This document shows, one piece after another, positions 35,941 through 44,483 of a stretch of 64,000 nt of DNA; the stretch's first letter is position 1, and each line of letters begins with the position of its first letter. The notes under the pieces are model-generated. The model was given only the letters and a program-made list of their open reading frames with translations, made no database searches and had not been told where the DNA came from. Made by a program: the position numbers and the translations under genes. The DNA is from Algoriphagus sp. A40 (lineage in GTDB: Bacteria > Bacteroidota > Bacteroidia > Cytophagales > Cyclobacteriaceae), in assembly GCF_002002735.1 (NCBI RefSeq), contig NZ_MUNY01000078.1, positions 310,001-374,000 on the forward strand, read 5' to 3'.

Positions 35941-37473
35941 ATGAGCAAAGAAATGAAAGTACCCACAGTTGGAGAATCCATCTCTGAAGTTACTGTTGGG
36001 CAATGGTTTAAAAAAGACGGAGATACCGTGCAGTTGGACGAAATACTCTGCGAGTTGGAGTCGGACAAAGCAACTTTTGAATTTCCTGCAGAAGCCACAG
36101 GAATCCTGAGAATTAAAGCGCAGGAAGGCGATACTGTCGAAATTGGCGGCTTGATCTGCGTGATCGAGGATGCCTATAGTCCGGCAGCGTCTACACCTAT
36201 AGCAGCCACTTCTTCACCAGCTCCTATTGCTAAAGCCTCAGCAAGTGGTGAAGTGAAGGAAATGATCGTACCCACAGTGGGTGAGTCCATCACCGAGGTG
36301 ACTTTGGCCAATTGGATAAAAAAAGACGGCGATTTTGTCACCTTGGACGAGATCATCGCAGAGGTAGATTCGGACAAAGCAACTTTTGAACTTCCCGCCG
36401 AGGCTACTGGTATTTTGAGACATGTCGCCAAAGAAGGTGATGTGCTGGAAATTGGAGGCCTCATTTGTAAAATTGAAGTGACAGAAGGAGCTCCTGCTGC
36501 CACTCCGGCATCTGCATCTGGGACTTCAGCACCAGCTACCGCCAGCTCTGTTGCTTCATCTGCTACCTATGCTTCCGGACATGCTTCCCCAGCTGCATCC
36601 AAGATTTTGTCAGAAAAAGGAATCGCTCCTGCTGCTGTTGCTGGATCAGGTAAGGACGGAAGAATCACCAAAGAAGACGCAATGACTGCTCAAAAACCAG
36701 CTGCAGCTGCCCAGGCAGCAGCATCTGCTCCAAAATCCGCAGAATCTGCTTTGGCACCTGTAATCCCGGGTTCAAGAAATGTGAGAAGAGAGAAAATGTC
36801 TTCTTTGAGAAAAACTGTTTCCCGTCGCTTGGTTGCAGTAAAAAATGAAACAGCGATGTTGACCACATTCAATGAGGTAAACATGAAGCCGATCATGGAT
36901 TTGAGGTCAAAGTTTAAAGACCAGTTCAAGGAAAAGCATGGTGTAGGTTTGGGTTTTATGTCCTTCTTTACCAAAGCAGTCTGTGTTGCCCTCAAAGAGT
37001 GGCCGGCTGTAAATGCCCAGATTGACGGGAATGAAATTGTTTACAATGATTTCTGTGATATTTCTGTGGCGGTTTCCGCTCCAAAAGGCTTGGTTGTTCC
37101 AGTGATCAGAAATGCTGAGTCAATGACCTTTGACCAGATTGAGAAAGAAATCGTGAGACTGGCTGGCAAGGCTAGAGACAACAAACTTTCGATCGAAGAA
37201 ATGACGGGAGGAACATTTACCTTGACCAACGGTGGGATTTTTGGTTCCATGATGTCCACGCCGATCATCAATGCCCCGCAGTCTGCAATCCTCGGCATGC
37301 ACAACATCGTCGAGCGCCCGATGGCCGTAAACGGTGAGGTGAAAATCCTTCCGATGATGTATTTGGCACTTTCCTATGACCACAGAATCATAGACGGCCG
37401 TGAGTCAGTCAGTTTCTTGGTTCGGGTGAAGCAGTTGCTTGAAGATCCGACAAGGTTGTTGTTTGGAGTTTGA
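35941..37473 (+). CDS. sucB: Dihydrolipoyllysine succinyltransferase (E2) with two lipoyl domains
   Basis: Core enzyme of the 2-oxoglutarate dehydrogenase complex, 510 residues. Two lipoyl domains lie at residues about 1-80 and 103-183, with lipoyl lysines Lys43 and Lys146 in the same SDKATFE motif. Ala/Pro/Ser-rich linkers follow each. A peripheral-subunit-binding domain ([25 protein letters not shown]) and the catalytic domain with HRIIDG (His481, Asp485) complete it. E. coli SucB has one lipoyl domain, so this form is longer. The E1-binding partner is upstream. Branched-chain or pyruvate E2 is less likely given the sucA neighbour. Confidence 0.93.
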   Translation: MSKEMKVPTVGESISEVTVGQWFKKDGDTVQLDEILCELESDKATFEFPAEATGILRIKAQEGDTVEIGGLICVIEDAYSPAASTPIAATSSPAPIAKASASGEVKEMIVPTVGESITEVTLANWIKKDGDFVTLDEIIAEVDSDKATFELPAEATGILRHVAKEGDVLEIGGLICKIEVTEGAPAATPASASGTSAPATASSVASSATYASGHASPAASKILSEKGIAPAAVAGSGKDGRITKEDAMTAQKPAAAAQAAASAPKSAESALAPVIPGSRNVRREKMSSLRKTVSRRLVAVKNETAMLTTFNEVNMKPIMDLRSKFKDQFKEKHGVGLGFMSFFTKAVCVALKEWPAVNAQIDGNEIVYNDFCDISVAVSAPKGLVVPVIRNAESMTFDQIEKEIVRLAGKARDNKLSIEEMTGGTFTLTNGGIFGSMMSTPIINAPQSAILGMHNIVERPMAVNGEVKILPMMYLALSYDHRIIDGRESVSFLVRVKQLLEDPTRLLFGV

Positions 37474-37476
37474 TTG

Positions 37477-37504
37477 ATTTACGATTTACGAAATACGATT
37501 TACG
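37477..37504. repeat. Heptanucleotide array D1 (ATTTACG words)
   Basis: Four 7-base units in exact phase: ATTTACG three times and one AAATACG. It starts 4 bases after the sucB stop codon. A different array (D2) lies 46 bases further on in the same sucB-lpdA gap. Confidence 0.75.
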
Positions 37505-37550
37505 AGGGGCTGGAGCATTTTCAATCCCGTTTTTAACCAGCAACGGCCAA

Positions 37551-37585
37551 GTCTTGAATCTTGTGTCTTGCGTCTAAAATCTGAA
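37551..37585. repeat. Heptanucleotide array D2 (RTCTNNN words)
   Basis: Five 7-base units in exact phase, for example GTCTTGA, ATCTTGT and GTCTAAA. It ends 5 bases before the lpdA ATG, so it forms the leader of that gene. The TCTNNNN core resembles array A. Confidence 0.75.
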
Positions 37586-37590
37586 TAAAA

Positions 37591-38988
37591 ATGTACGACG
37601 TTATAGTAATCGGTTCTGGCCCGGGAGGATATGTGGCAGCAATAAGAGCTGCACAATTGGGCATGAAAACCGCCATAGTTGAAAAATACTCCACCTTGGG
37701 AGGGACCTGTCTCAATGTGGGCTGTATTCCTTCAAAGGCACTTTTGGACTCTTCCGAGCATTACCATAATGCATCACATACCTTTAAAACGCACGGAATA
37801 AACCTTTCTGATCTCCAAGTGGATTTGGGTCAGATGATTACCCGCAAAAACGAGGTTGTAAAGCAAAACGTGGATGGGATTCAGTTTTTGATGAAGAAAA
37901 ACAAGATCGAAGTTCATCAAGGTCTTGGTTCTTTCGTGAATGCTACGACCGTGAAAGTCACCAAAGAGGACGGCACTTCGTCTGATATTGTGGGCAAAAA
38001 CATCATCATCGCCACAGGTTCCAAGCCGGTGTCTTTACCTTTTATCAAATTGGATAAGTCAAGAGTCATTACTTCTACGGAGGCATTGAATCTGAAAGAA
38101 ATTCCAAAGCATCTGGTTGTGATTGGAGGCGGTGTAATCGGGTTGGAATTGGGATCTGTTTATGCACGTTTAGGAGCCAAAGTTTCTGTGATCGAGTTCA
38201 TGGATTCACTGATTCCTACAATGGACCGTACCATGGGCAAAGAGCTTCAGAAATCCCTGAAAAAGATCGGCTTTGAATTCTTCTTGAAGCATAAAGTGAC
38301 TTCTGTAGAGAATTCGGGCAATGAAGTAACTGTTAAAGCTGATAATGACAAAGGTGAAGTGATCGAAGTGAAAGGCGATTATGTCTTGGTTTCAATCGGG
38401 CGTAAGCCTTATACCGATGGCCTTAATGCAGAAGCTGCAGGTGTAAAAATTAATGACAGGGGCCAAATCGAAGTAAATGATCATCTCCAGACTTCTGTTC
38501 CGAATATCTACGCGATCGGTGATGTGGTGAAAGGCGCCATGCTGGCTCACAAAGCCGAGGAAGAAGGGGTCTTCGTAGCTGAAACGATCTTGGGACAGAA
38601 ACCGCATATTAATTACAATCTAATCCCAGGTGTGGTTTATACCTGGCCGGAGGTTGCCGCAGTCGGATACACAGAAGAGCAGCTTAAGGAGCAGGGACGA
38701 AAGTTCAAAACCGGAAAGTTTCCATTTATAGCCTCAGGCAGAGCCAGAGCTTCCATGGATACAGATGGTTTTGTGAAAGTCCTGGCAGATGCAGATACTG
38801 ACGAGATTCTCGGTGTTCACATGATCGGACCAAGAACCGCTGACATGATTGCTGAGGCTGTTGTTGCCATGGAATTCCGGGCTTCAGCAGAAGACATTGC
38901 CAGAATGTCTCATGCTCATCCGACCTATACAGAAGCTTTCAAAGAAGCCTGTTTGGCTGCTACTGATAACAGGGCACTCCACATTTGA
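37591..38988 (+). CDS. lpdA: Dihydrolipoyl dehydrogenase (E3)
   Basis: FAD/NAD enzyme that reoxidises dihydrolipoamide. The FAD motif IGSGPGGYVAAIRAAQLG is at the N-terminus, the redox-active disulfide Cys40/Cys45 is in GGTCLNVGCIPSK, the NAD-binding VIGGGVIGLELGSVYARLG is central and His443/Glu448 in HAHPTYTE complete the active site. Length 465 is normal. It closes the sucA-sucB-lpdA set. The leader contains two heptad arrays instead of a recognisable promoter. Confidence 0.97.
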   Translation: MYDVIVIGSGPGGYVAAIRAAQLGMKTAIVEKYSTLGGTCLNVGCIPSKALLDSSEHYHNASHTFKTHGINLSDLQVDLGQMITRKNEVVKQNVDGIQFLMKKNKIEVHQGLGSFVNATTVKVTKEDGTSSDIVGKNIIIATGSKPVSLPFIKLDKSRVITSTEALNLKEIPKHLVVIGGGVIGLELGSVYARLGAKVSVIEFMDSLIPTMDRTMGKELQKSLKKIGFEFFLKHKVTSVENSGNEVTVKADNDKGEVIEVKGDYVLVSIGRKPYTDGLNAEAAGVKINDRGQIEVNDHLQTSVPNIYAIGDVVKGAMLAHKAEEEGVFVAETILGQKPHINYNLIPGVVYTWPEVAAVGYTEEQLKEQGRKFKTGKFPFIASGRARASMDTDGFVKVLADADTDEILGVHMIGPRTADMIAEAVVAMEFRASAEDIARMSHAHPTYTEAFKEACLAATDNRALHI

Positions 38989-39010
38989 TTTTTAAGAAAT
39001 TGAATAATTC

Positions 39011-39049
39011 GAAAGCCATCCTGATCACTTGGGATGGCTTTTTCTTTTT
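39011..39049 (+). terminator. Intrinsic terminator after lpdA
   Basis: AAAGCCATCC pairs with GGGATGGCTTT and is followed by TTCTTTTT. Confidence 0.85.
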
Positions 39050-39072
39050 GTTAAAATTGGTTTACTTCCGAG

Positions 39073-39846
39073 ATGAAGTTCAAAATAGCCATTTTGGGAG
39101 CCGGGAATGTGGCTTGGCATTTAGCGCCAGCATTGGAAGATGCAGGTCACGAGATCACAGAAGTCTACGCCAGGGATCTTGAAAAAGCCAAGCAAATTAC
39201 CGAGCGGGTTTATTCCGCAGAACCCAAAGACGACCTCGATTTTTCAGAAAGTAAAGCTGGGATTTTCATTTTAGCGGTCAAGGATTCAGCCATTACCGAA
39301 CTGGCAGATGAGGTAATTTTACCCGAGGGAAGCATTTTAGTGCACACTTCTGGGGCAATGACTCTGGATATTTTAGGTTACAGTTCGGCGAGTTATACAG
39401 GGATTTTGTATCCGCTTCAGTCTTTTACCAAAGGCAGAAAAATGGACATGGAAGAAGTTCCTTTTTTAGTAGAAGCTGAAGACGAAGAAACGTTGCAAAA
39501 GCTAAAAAAGCTGGCAAAAAGCATTTCTCCTCTGGTCTATCAGATTCGCTCCAAAGACCGAAAAGCTATTCACGTGGCAGCAGTTTTTGCCAGCAACTTT
39601 ACCAATCATATGCTTCGCATTTCGGAGGAAATCATGAGGAGGCAAGGCTTGGATTTTGAAATGCTAAAACCTCTGATCATCGAGACTATTTCGAAAAGCT
39701 TGCAAATGGGCGCAAAAAATGCCCAAACCGGACCGGCAATCCGGGAAGATTACGAAACCCTGGAAGATCATCACCAATTCCTGAGCTTTAACGAATCGAT
39801 CGCTGAAATCTACAAACTGATCTCCCAGGATATTATTGACAGCTGA
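39073..39846 (+). CDS. Rossmann-like and DUF2520 domain protein
   Basis: 257 residues. The N-terminal NADP-type Rossmann motif ILGAGNVAWHLAPALEDAGH is followed by LAVKDSAITELAD and VHTSGAMTLDIL. The C-terminal DUF2520 helical domain (about 125-250) contains LYPLQSFTKGR and AVFASNFTNHML. Relatives resemble 6-phosphogluconate or pyrroline-carboxylate dehydrogenases but have no proven substrate. Its stop codon forms half of a TGATCA palindrome, whose other half is the stop of the convergent pirin gene. Confidence 0.88.
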   Translation: MKFKIAILGAGNVAWHLAPALEDAGHEITEVYARDLEKAKQITERVYSAEPKDDLDFSESKAGIFILAVKDSAITELADEVILPEGSILVHTSGAMTLDILGYSSASYTGILYPLQSFTKGRKMDMEEVPFLVEAEDEETLQKLKKLAKSISPLVYQIRSKDRKAIHVAAVFASNFTNHMLRISEEIMRRQGLDFEMLKPLIIETISKSLQMGAKNAQTGPAIREDYETLEDHHQFLSFNESIAEIYKLISQDIIDS

Positions 39847-40701
39847 TCAGTGGTTCCAAGAACCAAATTTTCCGGCTTGGTAATCCTGATAGGCTTCTTG
39901 AATTTGCTGTTGTGTATTCATTACAAAAGGGCCTTGGGCAACCATTGGCTCATTAAAAGGAGCTGCATGACCAAGAATTAAAATTGAATCTTCCAGCGCT
40001 TCCACTTCAATTTTTTCCTCAGAAATTCCGAATTCAACCAAATTGCGAAACATTACTTCGGTTCCGTTTACCGTAAGTTCGCCTCGCACGATATAGAAAA
40101 AGATGTTTTCCTCAGCAGGGATTTCTTTTTCAATTTTTCCGCCTTTTTCAAGATAAATCGTACTCATCGTCATAGGGAAAGTCCCTGCAAAAGCGCCTTT
40201 TACTCCATTCCATTCTCCAAAAAGCTGCTGAGCTTTCACCTTTCCTTCATCAAGTTCCAAAGTCGGAATCTCGTCTTTTTGCAGACCGACGTAATTTGGC
40301 TTGATCATCTTTTTTGCCGCAGGCAAATTGAGCCAAAGCTGCAAAATCTCCAGGTCACCCCCTTTTAGCTTGAACTCCTTGCTGGAAACTTCTGCGTGAA
40401 TCAACCCACTTCCCGCCGTCATGTATTGAACTCCTCCGGGACCAATCACAGATTCATGGCCCGAAGAGTCCTTATGCATGATATCTCCTTCCAAAATAAA
40501 AGTCACCGTTTCCATCCCTCGATGTGGATGAGGACCAAATGGAAGTCCTTGGTTTCGTTCAGGATAGGTTTGGAAGCCGTGATGATTGAGAAAAATAAAC
40601 GGATCGATCTGCTGGAGACTTCGAGTTGGCATTGGGCTATAAGTCACCAAATCGGCGATGGGCCGGTATTCTGCTTTATGGATTTTTTTGATGGGTCTCA
40701 T
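39847..40701 (-). CDS. Pirin family protein
   Basis: Bicupin protein of 284 residues. The iron ligands His58, His60, His102 and Glu104 are in place (FGPHPHRGMETVTFILEG and GSGLIHAEVS). The second cupin (about 175-250) lacks these ligands, as usual. Bacterial pirins act as quercetinases or metabolic regulators; which applies here is unknown. It is convergent with the DUF2520 gene with no bases between, and divergent from nothing closer than 71 bases. Confidence 0.93.
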   Translation of the reverse strand: MRPIKKIHKAEYRPIADLVTYSPMPTRSLQQIDPFIFLNHHGFQTYPERNQGLPFGPHPHRGMETVTFILEGDIMHKDSSGHESVIGPGGVQYMTAGSGLIHAEVSSKEFKLKGGDLEILQLWLNLPAAKKMIKPNYVGLQKDEIPTLELDEGKVKAQQLFGEWNGVKGAFAGTFPMTMSTIYLEKGGKIEKEIPAEENIFFYIVRGELTVNGTEVMFRNLVEFGISEEKIEVEALEDSILILGHAAPFNEPMVAQGPFVMNTQQQIQEAYQDYQAGKFGSWNH

Positions 40702-40772
40702 GGAATATTTATGTCTATGAATTCAAGAGGTTGGCCGGAGAAAAAGTTTTAAATCTTCCGATTTATTTCAGT

Positions 40773-42068
40773 TTATTTCAGCCTTTTGTCCAATTCAAGG
40801 ATGGTTTGAAGCAGGACATTTGCTCCATTTGCGATATCGGCTTTGGTCGAATACTCAGCCGGAGCATGACTGATTCCGTCTTTGCTTGGTATGAAAATCA
40901 TCCCCATCGGTGCAATTCGGGCCATTTCCTGTGCATCATGTCCGGCTCCACTCGGAAGGCTTTTGGTGGTAAAACCCAACTTTTCAGCTTGGGTTTGGAT
41001 GATCTCTCGGACCATTGGGTCGGCTAAAGCAGGTTTGCTGGCAACTTCAATGTGTTTAACATTCAGTTCTGTCTGGCTTTCAGCTGCCAGTAGTTTGGCT
41101 TTAGCCTCGATGTCGGCATAGATTTTCCAGATTTTATCAGAAGAAAGGTCCCTCAGTTCCACATTCACTTTTACTTCTCCAGGAATCACATTTCCTGCAC
41201 CCGGAAATGCCTGAATTTTACCTACTGTACCCACTTGCTTTCCTTCGTAGCTGTTGACAATTTCGTTTACAGCAAGCACAAACCTCGCCGCCGGTAGCAT
41301 GGGATCCTTGCGCATATCCATCGGAGTGGTTCCGGCATGGTTTGCTTTTCCGAGAAAAGTAAATTCCCACCATTCTATTGCCACAATCCCTTCGACTACT
41401 CCGATATCGAGTTTTTCAGTATCAAGATTACCGCCTTGCTCGATATGTAGTTCAAGAAATGCAGCAAGGTCGCCGGGATTTCTTTTGAGTTCAGGAATTC
41501 TTTCCGGATCTCCTCCCAAAAGCTTGATTCCTTCCGCCTGGGTGATTCCGGCATTTGATTTTACCTGGAGGGCTTCCTTACTCAAAGCTCCAACCAAGGC
41601 TCTGCTTCCAACAACTCCTCCTTCTTCATTGGTGAAAATGATGACCTCAAGTGGATGCTCGGTTTCGATTCCTTTTTCGTTCAAAGTACTTGCTACTTCA
41701 ATTGCCCCCATTGATCCCACAGGGCCATCATAGTCTCCTCCATTTGGGACTTCATCGATGTGGGACCCAAAAGCGATGGGCTTGAGGTTGGGGTTTTTAC
41801 CGGATTTTCTGCCGATAATATTTCCTGCAAAATCTGTCGAAACTTTCAATCCCGCCGCCTTCATCAATCCTTTGATATATTCCCTTGCCTCAATATCATA
41901 TTGACTGTAAGCCACCCGGTCTGTACCTCCGGCAGCATTTTTTCCAAAAGTTGAAAGCTTTATCAGGCTTTGATGGAGTCTTTCCGAATCGATAGAAAGG
42001 TCTTGGGCAAACCCCGATTTAGACAGAAAAATCAGCAAGAGGGTGAGGCAGAAAAGAGGTTTTCTCAT
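40773..42068 (-). CDS. Secreted M20 hydrolase, carbamoylase/allantoate amidohydrolase type
   Basis: 431 residues from the chosen ATG; another in-frame ATG lies 15 bases upstream. Signal peptide MRKPLFCLTLLLIFLSKSGFAQ. Zinc-dependent amidase/carbamoylase signatures are FGSHIDEVPNGGDYDGPVG, IIFTNEEGG, LELHIEQGG, NHAGTTPMDMRKDP, PSGAGHDAQEMA and ISHAPAEYS. Most relatives are cytoplasmic, so the signal peptide is notable. It probably hydrolyses N-carbamoyl amino acids, ureidoglycolate-type compounds or dipeptides. The stop lies in a 10-base tandem duplication (40762-40780). Confidence 0.88.
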   Translation of the reverse strand: MRKPLFCLTLLLIFLSKSGFAQDLSIDSERLHQSLIKLSTFGKNAAGGTDRVAYSQYDIEAREYIKGLMKAAGLKVSTDFAGNIIGRKSGKNPNLKPIAFGSHIDEVPNGGDYDGPVGSMGAIEVASTLNEKGIETEHPLEVIIFTNEEGGVVGSRALVGALSKEALQVKSNAGITQAEGIKLLGGDPERIPELKRNPGDLAAFLELHIEQGGNLDTEKLDIGVVEGIVAIEWWEFTFLGKANHAGTTPMDMRKDPMLPAARFVLAVNEIVNSYEGKQVGTVGKIQAFPGAGNVIPGEVKVNVELRDLSSDKIWKIYADIEAKAKLLAAESQTELNVKHIEVASKPALADPMVREIIQTQAEKLGFTTKSLPSGAGHDAQEMARIAPMGMIFIPSKDGISHAPAEYSTKADIANGANVLLQTILELDKRLK

Positions 42069-42100
42069 GGTCTTAAAATTCATTTTGAACCAAGTTAACA

Positions 42101-42131
42101 CAAAAAAAGTCCCTCTTTTCAGAAGGACTTG
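42101..42131 (-). terminator. Intrinsic terminator of the acyl-ACP desaturase gene
   Basis: On the minus strand CAAGTCC pairs with GGACTT, with an A/G-rich loop, and seven T follow. It lies just after the desaturase stop and within the leader of the M20 gene. Confidence 0.7.
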
Positions 42132-42136
42132 AGTGC

Positions 42137-43135
42137 TTATTTGAGCCAGGCTAGCTGTACCTCATCGGGAGCTTTCATCCGATCTGCTACTCTCATGTAT
42201 CGATCGGCCAGCTTTACAAGGTAGTCTTGGGCTTTTGCAGCTGCCGCGTCTAGGCCGGTGAGGCCCTCAATTTTCCAGAGTTTCACCAAGTGCTCGATGA
42301 TTCTGGCATAGTCCCAGCTGGTATAAATGCCCACTTTTTGAGTGATTTCAGAGAATTGGGTAAAAAGAGATGGGTTTGAGCTACCTTCTCCCATCATGAC
42401 TGCCGGCATGACGATCTGCTTTCTCATCAATTTTTCAAAAGCGATGATCCCGCCATTTGGATCGATCTCAAATATTCTTGACATAAAAGACTTGTAGGCC
42501 TTTTCGTGTCTGGCTTCGTCTCCGGCGATTTGTTTGCAGATTCTTCCCAGGACAGAGTCGCCTGCGATATCTGCCAGTTTCCCGGTGTTTACGTGTGAGA
42601 TTTTTGTAGCTCTCTCCTGAAAGGAAGTATAGACGATCGCCTGGTAAGGATCTCCGCCTGAGTTTGGATCAAATCCGTTCATCAGTAATCTGTGAATCGT
42701 CCGCTCCACAGCCTTCATATCGACTCTTCCGGTCATGTAAAGGTATTTGTTGAGCAGATCTCCGTGCCGGTTTTCTTCGGCAGTCCAGGTCTTGGACCAC
42801 CTTACCCATCCTCTTGGAGATAGGAGGTTTCCCTCAGGATTGATTCCCTCCAGCATATTGAAATAGGTTTGATAGCTGGGAAGTGCCTCCTCAGTGATCA
42901 TATTGCCTATCAGGGAAGTCAACACTGTATCGGGAATCCCTTCGGCTCTTTTTTGGAGGAGCTTGATTTCTTCGTGAATGTCTGGATTGCCAAAATCCGG
43001 GAGAAAATCCGAAGGCTGCCAGCATTTGTCGGGATCGACCAGTATGTTATCGACTGCATCGCCGACCAACTCATCCAATTGGGAGATGACCTCTATATTC
43101 TTTTCTAATTCGTAATTGATTTCACCTGATTTCAT
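42137..43135 (-). CDS. Acyl-ACP desaturase (soluble diiron, stearoyl-ACP type)
   Basis: 332-residue soluble ferritin-like desaturase that introduces a double bond into acyl-ACP using O2 and ferredoxin. The two diiron motifs EENRHG and DEARHE are clear, and an earlier glutamate in ITEEALPSYQTYF fits the first ligand. WSKTWTAEENRHGDLLNKYLYMTGR matches plant stearoyl-ACP desaturases and their actinobacterial and Bacteroidetes relatives. It likely adjusts membrane fluidity. A 7-base inverted repeat (ACAAATC/GATTTGT, 43203-43220) lies 68 bases upstream and may be an operator. Confidence 0.93.
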   Translation of the reverse strand: MKSGEINYELEKNIEVISQLDELVGDAVDNILVDPDKCWQPSDFLPDFGNPDIHEEIKLLQKRAEGIPDTVLTSLIGNMITEEALPSYQTYFNMLEGINPEGNLLSPRGWVRWSKTWTAEENRHGDLLNKYLYMTGRVDMKAVERTIHRLLMNGFDPNSGGDPYQAIVYTSFQERATKISHVNTGKLADIAGDSVLGRICKQIAGDEARHEKAYKSFMSRIFEIDPNGGIIAFEKLMRKQIVMPAVMMGEGSSNPSLFTQFSEITQKVGIYTSWDYARIIEHLVKLWKIEGLTGLDAAAAKAQDYLVKLADRYMRVADRMKAPDEVQLAWLK

Positions 43136-43202
43136 TGGGAAACTGATTTATCCGGGTGGGTTAGCCCCGAAGTGTTTATGAATTATGATCGGCAAGTTAC
43201 GG

Positions 43203-43220
43203 ACAAATCTGCTGATTTGT
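43203..43220. promoter_or_regulatory. Inverted repeat upstream of the desaturase gene
   Basis: ACAAATC and GATTTGT are perfect 7-base arms around TGCT, 68 bases before the desaturase ATG. The size suits a dimeric regulator's site. No binding factor is known from this sequence. Confidence 0.35.
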
Positions 43221-43300
43221 GATAGAAATCCTCTATTTCGGATTTAGGATTCCATAAATGGAAGAAATAACCTATGATTTTTCCCTCTTCCCATTATACG

Positions 43301-43331
43301 AGAAAAGCCTCCAAAACGGAGGCTTTTCTGT
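43301..43331 (-). terminator. Bidirectional-looking terminator after the beta-propeller lipoprotein
   Basis: AGAAAAGCCTCC and GGAGGCTTTTCT pair perfectly over 12 bases with a 5-base loop. T residues flank the stem on both strands. Confidence 0.8.
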
Positions 43332-43349
43332 TTAAAACAATTCTGCATA

Positions 43350-44228
43350 TTAATAATCCAGCTTATAAGCCGCTACTTTGTTTTTGAAGAAGGTAGGGAC
43401 ATAAATGATTTTTTCGGCAGCATTGTACCCGATATCTGCGGTATTTGACTCAGCAGCTTTGGTGTCCAGCATCAGAGTTTGAGTGGAATCGTTGGCAAAC
43501 CAGATTTCTCCAGGCCATTTGGAAGCTACAAAATTGCCATCGCCCAAAATAACCAAACCGTCGCCTCCGGATACATTTGCATTCACCACGGTGGCAGTTC
43601 CGTCAGCATTCCACATTTTCAGACCTGATTCATCCAGGCCGTAAATTGTGCCATCGGCTCCAACCGCAATACCATTGATAGATTTATTCCCCTCCGAAAC
43701 TGTTGCAATCGTACCATCCAAAAAGGAATGCACTTTTCCGGTGGCCATATCAGTGAAATAAACGGTCCCATTGTGAGAAGCCGCATCATTCAAAAACTGG
43801 GCACCATCCACTTTCCATTTTTTTGAAATTTTGGATGTGGCAATGTCAATTTCCACCAATTCGTCAATGTCAGTCACGTAGAACTTTCCGTTGGAAATCG
43901 CCATTCCTTTTGGGGCATTCAATCCTGATATCCATGCTGGATTGATAATTTTTCCATCTTTGGAAAGAGTTGCAATCGATCCTTTTCCGTCTTTTTCGGA
44001 TGGGTCCTGGCCTTCGATATTGGCTACGTAGATTGTTCCGCTTGCCTCATCGAAAAGGACAGATTCATTGGTCATAAGGGAATCGGCCGTTTCCCAAAGC
44101 AAAGTAAGAGAGGGGATTTTTACCTCGACTACTTCCTCCACGACTTCTTCGGTTTTTGGCGGTGAACAGCTAACCAAAATCAAGGTAGCTGCAAGACCCA
44201 TCAAGGATAGTTTCATAATTGATTTCAT
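43350..44228 (-). CDS. SMP-30/gluconolactonase-like beta-propeller lipoprotein
   Basis: 292 residues. The lipobox VSC gives a lipidated Cys21 after MKSIMKLSLMGLAATLILVSC, followed by a short Glu/Val-rich linker. Repeated blades carry patterns such as GTIYVANIEG, GKFYVTDIDELVEID, GTVYFTDMATGKVH and GTIYGLDESGLKMWNADG, typical of six-bladed SMP-30/NHL-type propellers. Metal or catalytic residues are not certain, so enzyme activity is unproven; it may only bind a ligand. It is divergent from the dipeptidase gene. Confidence 0.82.
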   Translation of the reverse strand: MKSIMKLSLMGLAATLILVSCSPPKTEEVVEEVVEVKIPSLTLLWETADSLMTNESVLFDEASGTIYVANIEGQDPSEKDGKGSIATLSKDGKIINPAWISGLNAPKGMAISNGKFYVTDIDELVEIDIATSKISKKWKVDGAQFLNDAASHNGTVYFTDMATGKVHSFLDGTIATVSEGNKSINGIAVGADGTIYGLDESGLKMWNADGTATVVNANVSGGDGLVILGDGNFVASKWPGEIWFANDSTQTLMLDTKAAESNTADIGYNAAEKIIYVPTFFKNKVAAYKLDY

Positions 44229-44483
44229 AAGAAATGTGGATTGGTTAAAATATGAGGTTGTTCATTTCAAATTTCGCGATTTTACTTTTCAAAATAAAAT
44301 CCTGAAAGTGATCGTTTTGTTCAGGTTTTCAGAGTAAATAATCCGAATGATTCTTGGGATTTTGATGAATCTTTTGAAAGGCAGAACTCAAAAATTGCTC
44401 AATTCTTTCAGCCATTGGTGGATTTTTCAATTCTCAACTTTGAAAATTCAATTATCTTCCATTTCCCCAACCAAAAAAATTGC

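Noticed and set aside
13653-37585. Possible CRISPR arrays in the 7-base repeats
   Set aside because: There are no 23-47-base repeats with unique spacers and no cas genes; the units are 7 bases with no spacers.
40762-40780. 10-base tandem duplication (TTTATTTCAG type) at the end of the M20 carbamoylase gene
   Set aside because: Only two copies in AT-rich DNA; easily explained by chance or slippage, although it also contains a stop codon.
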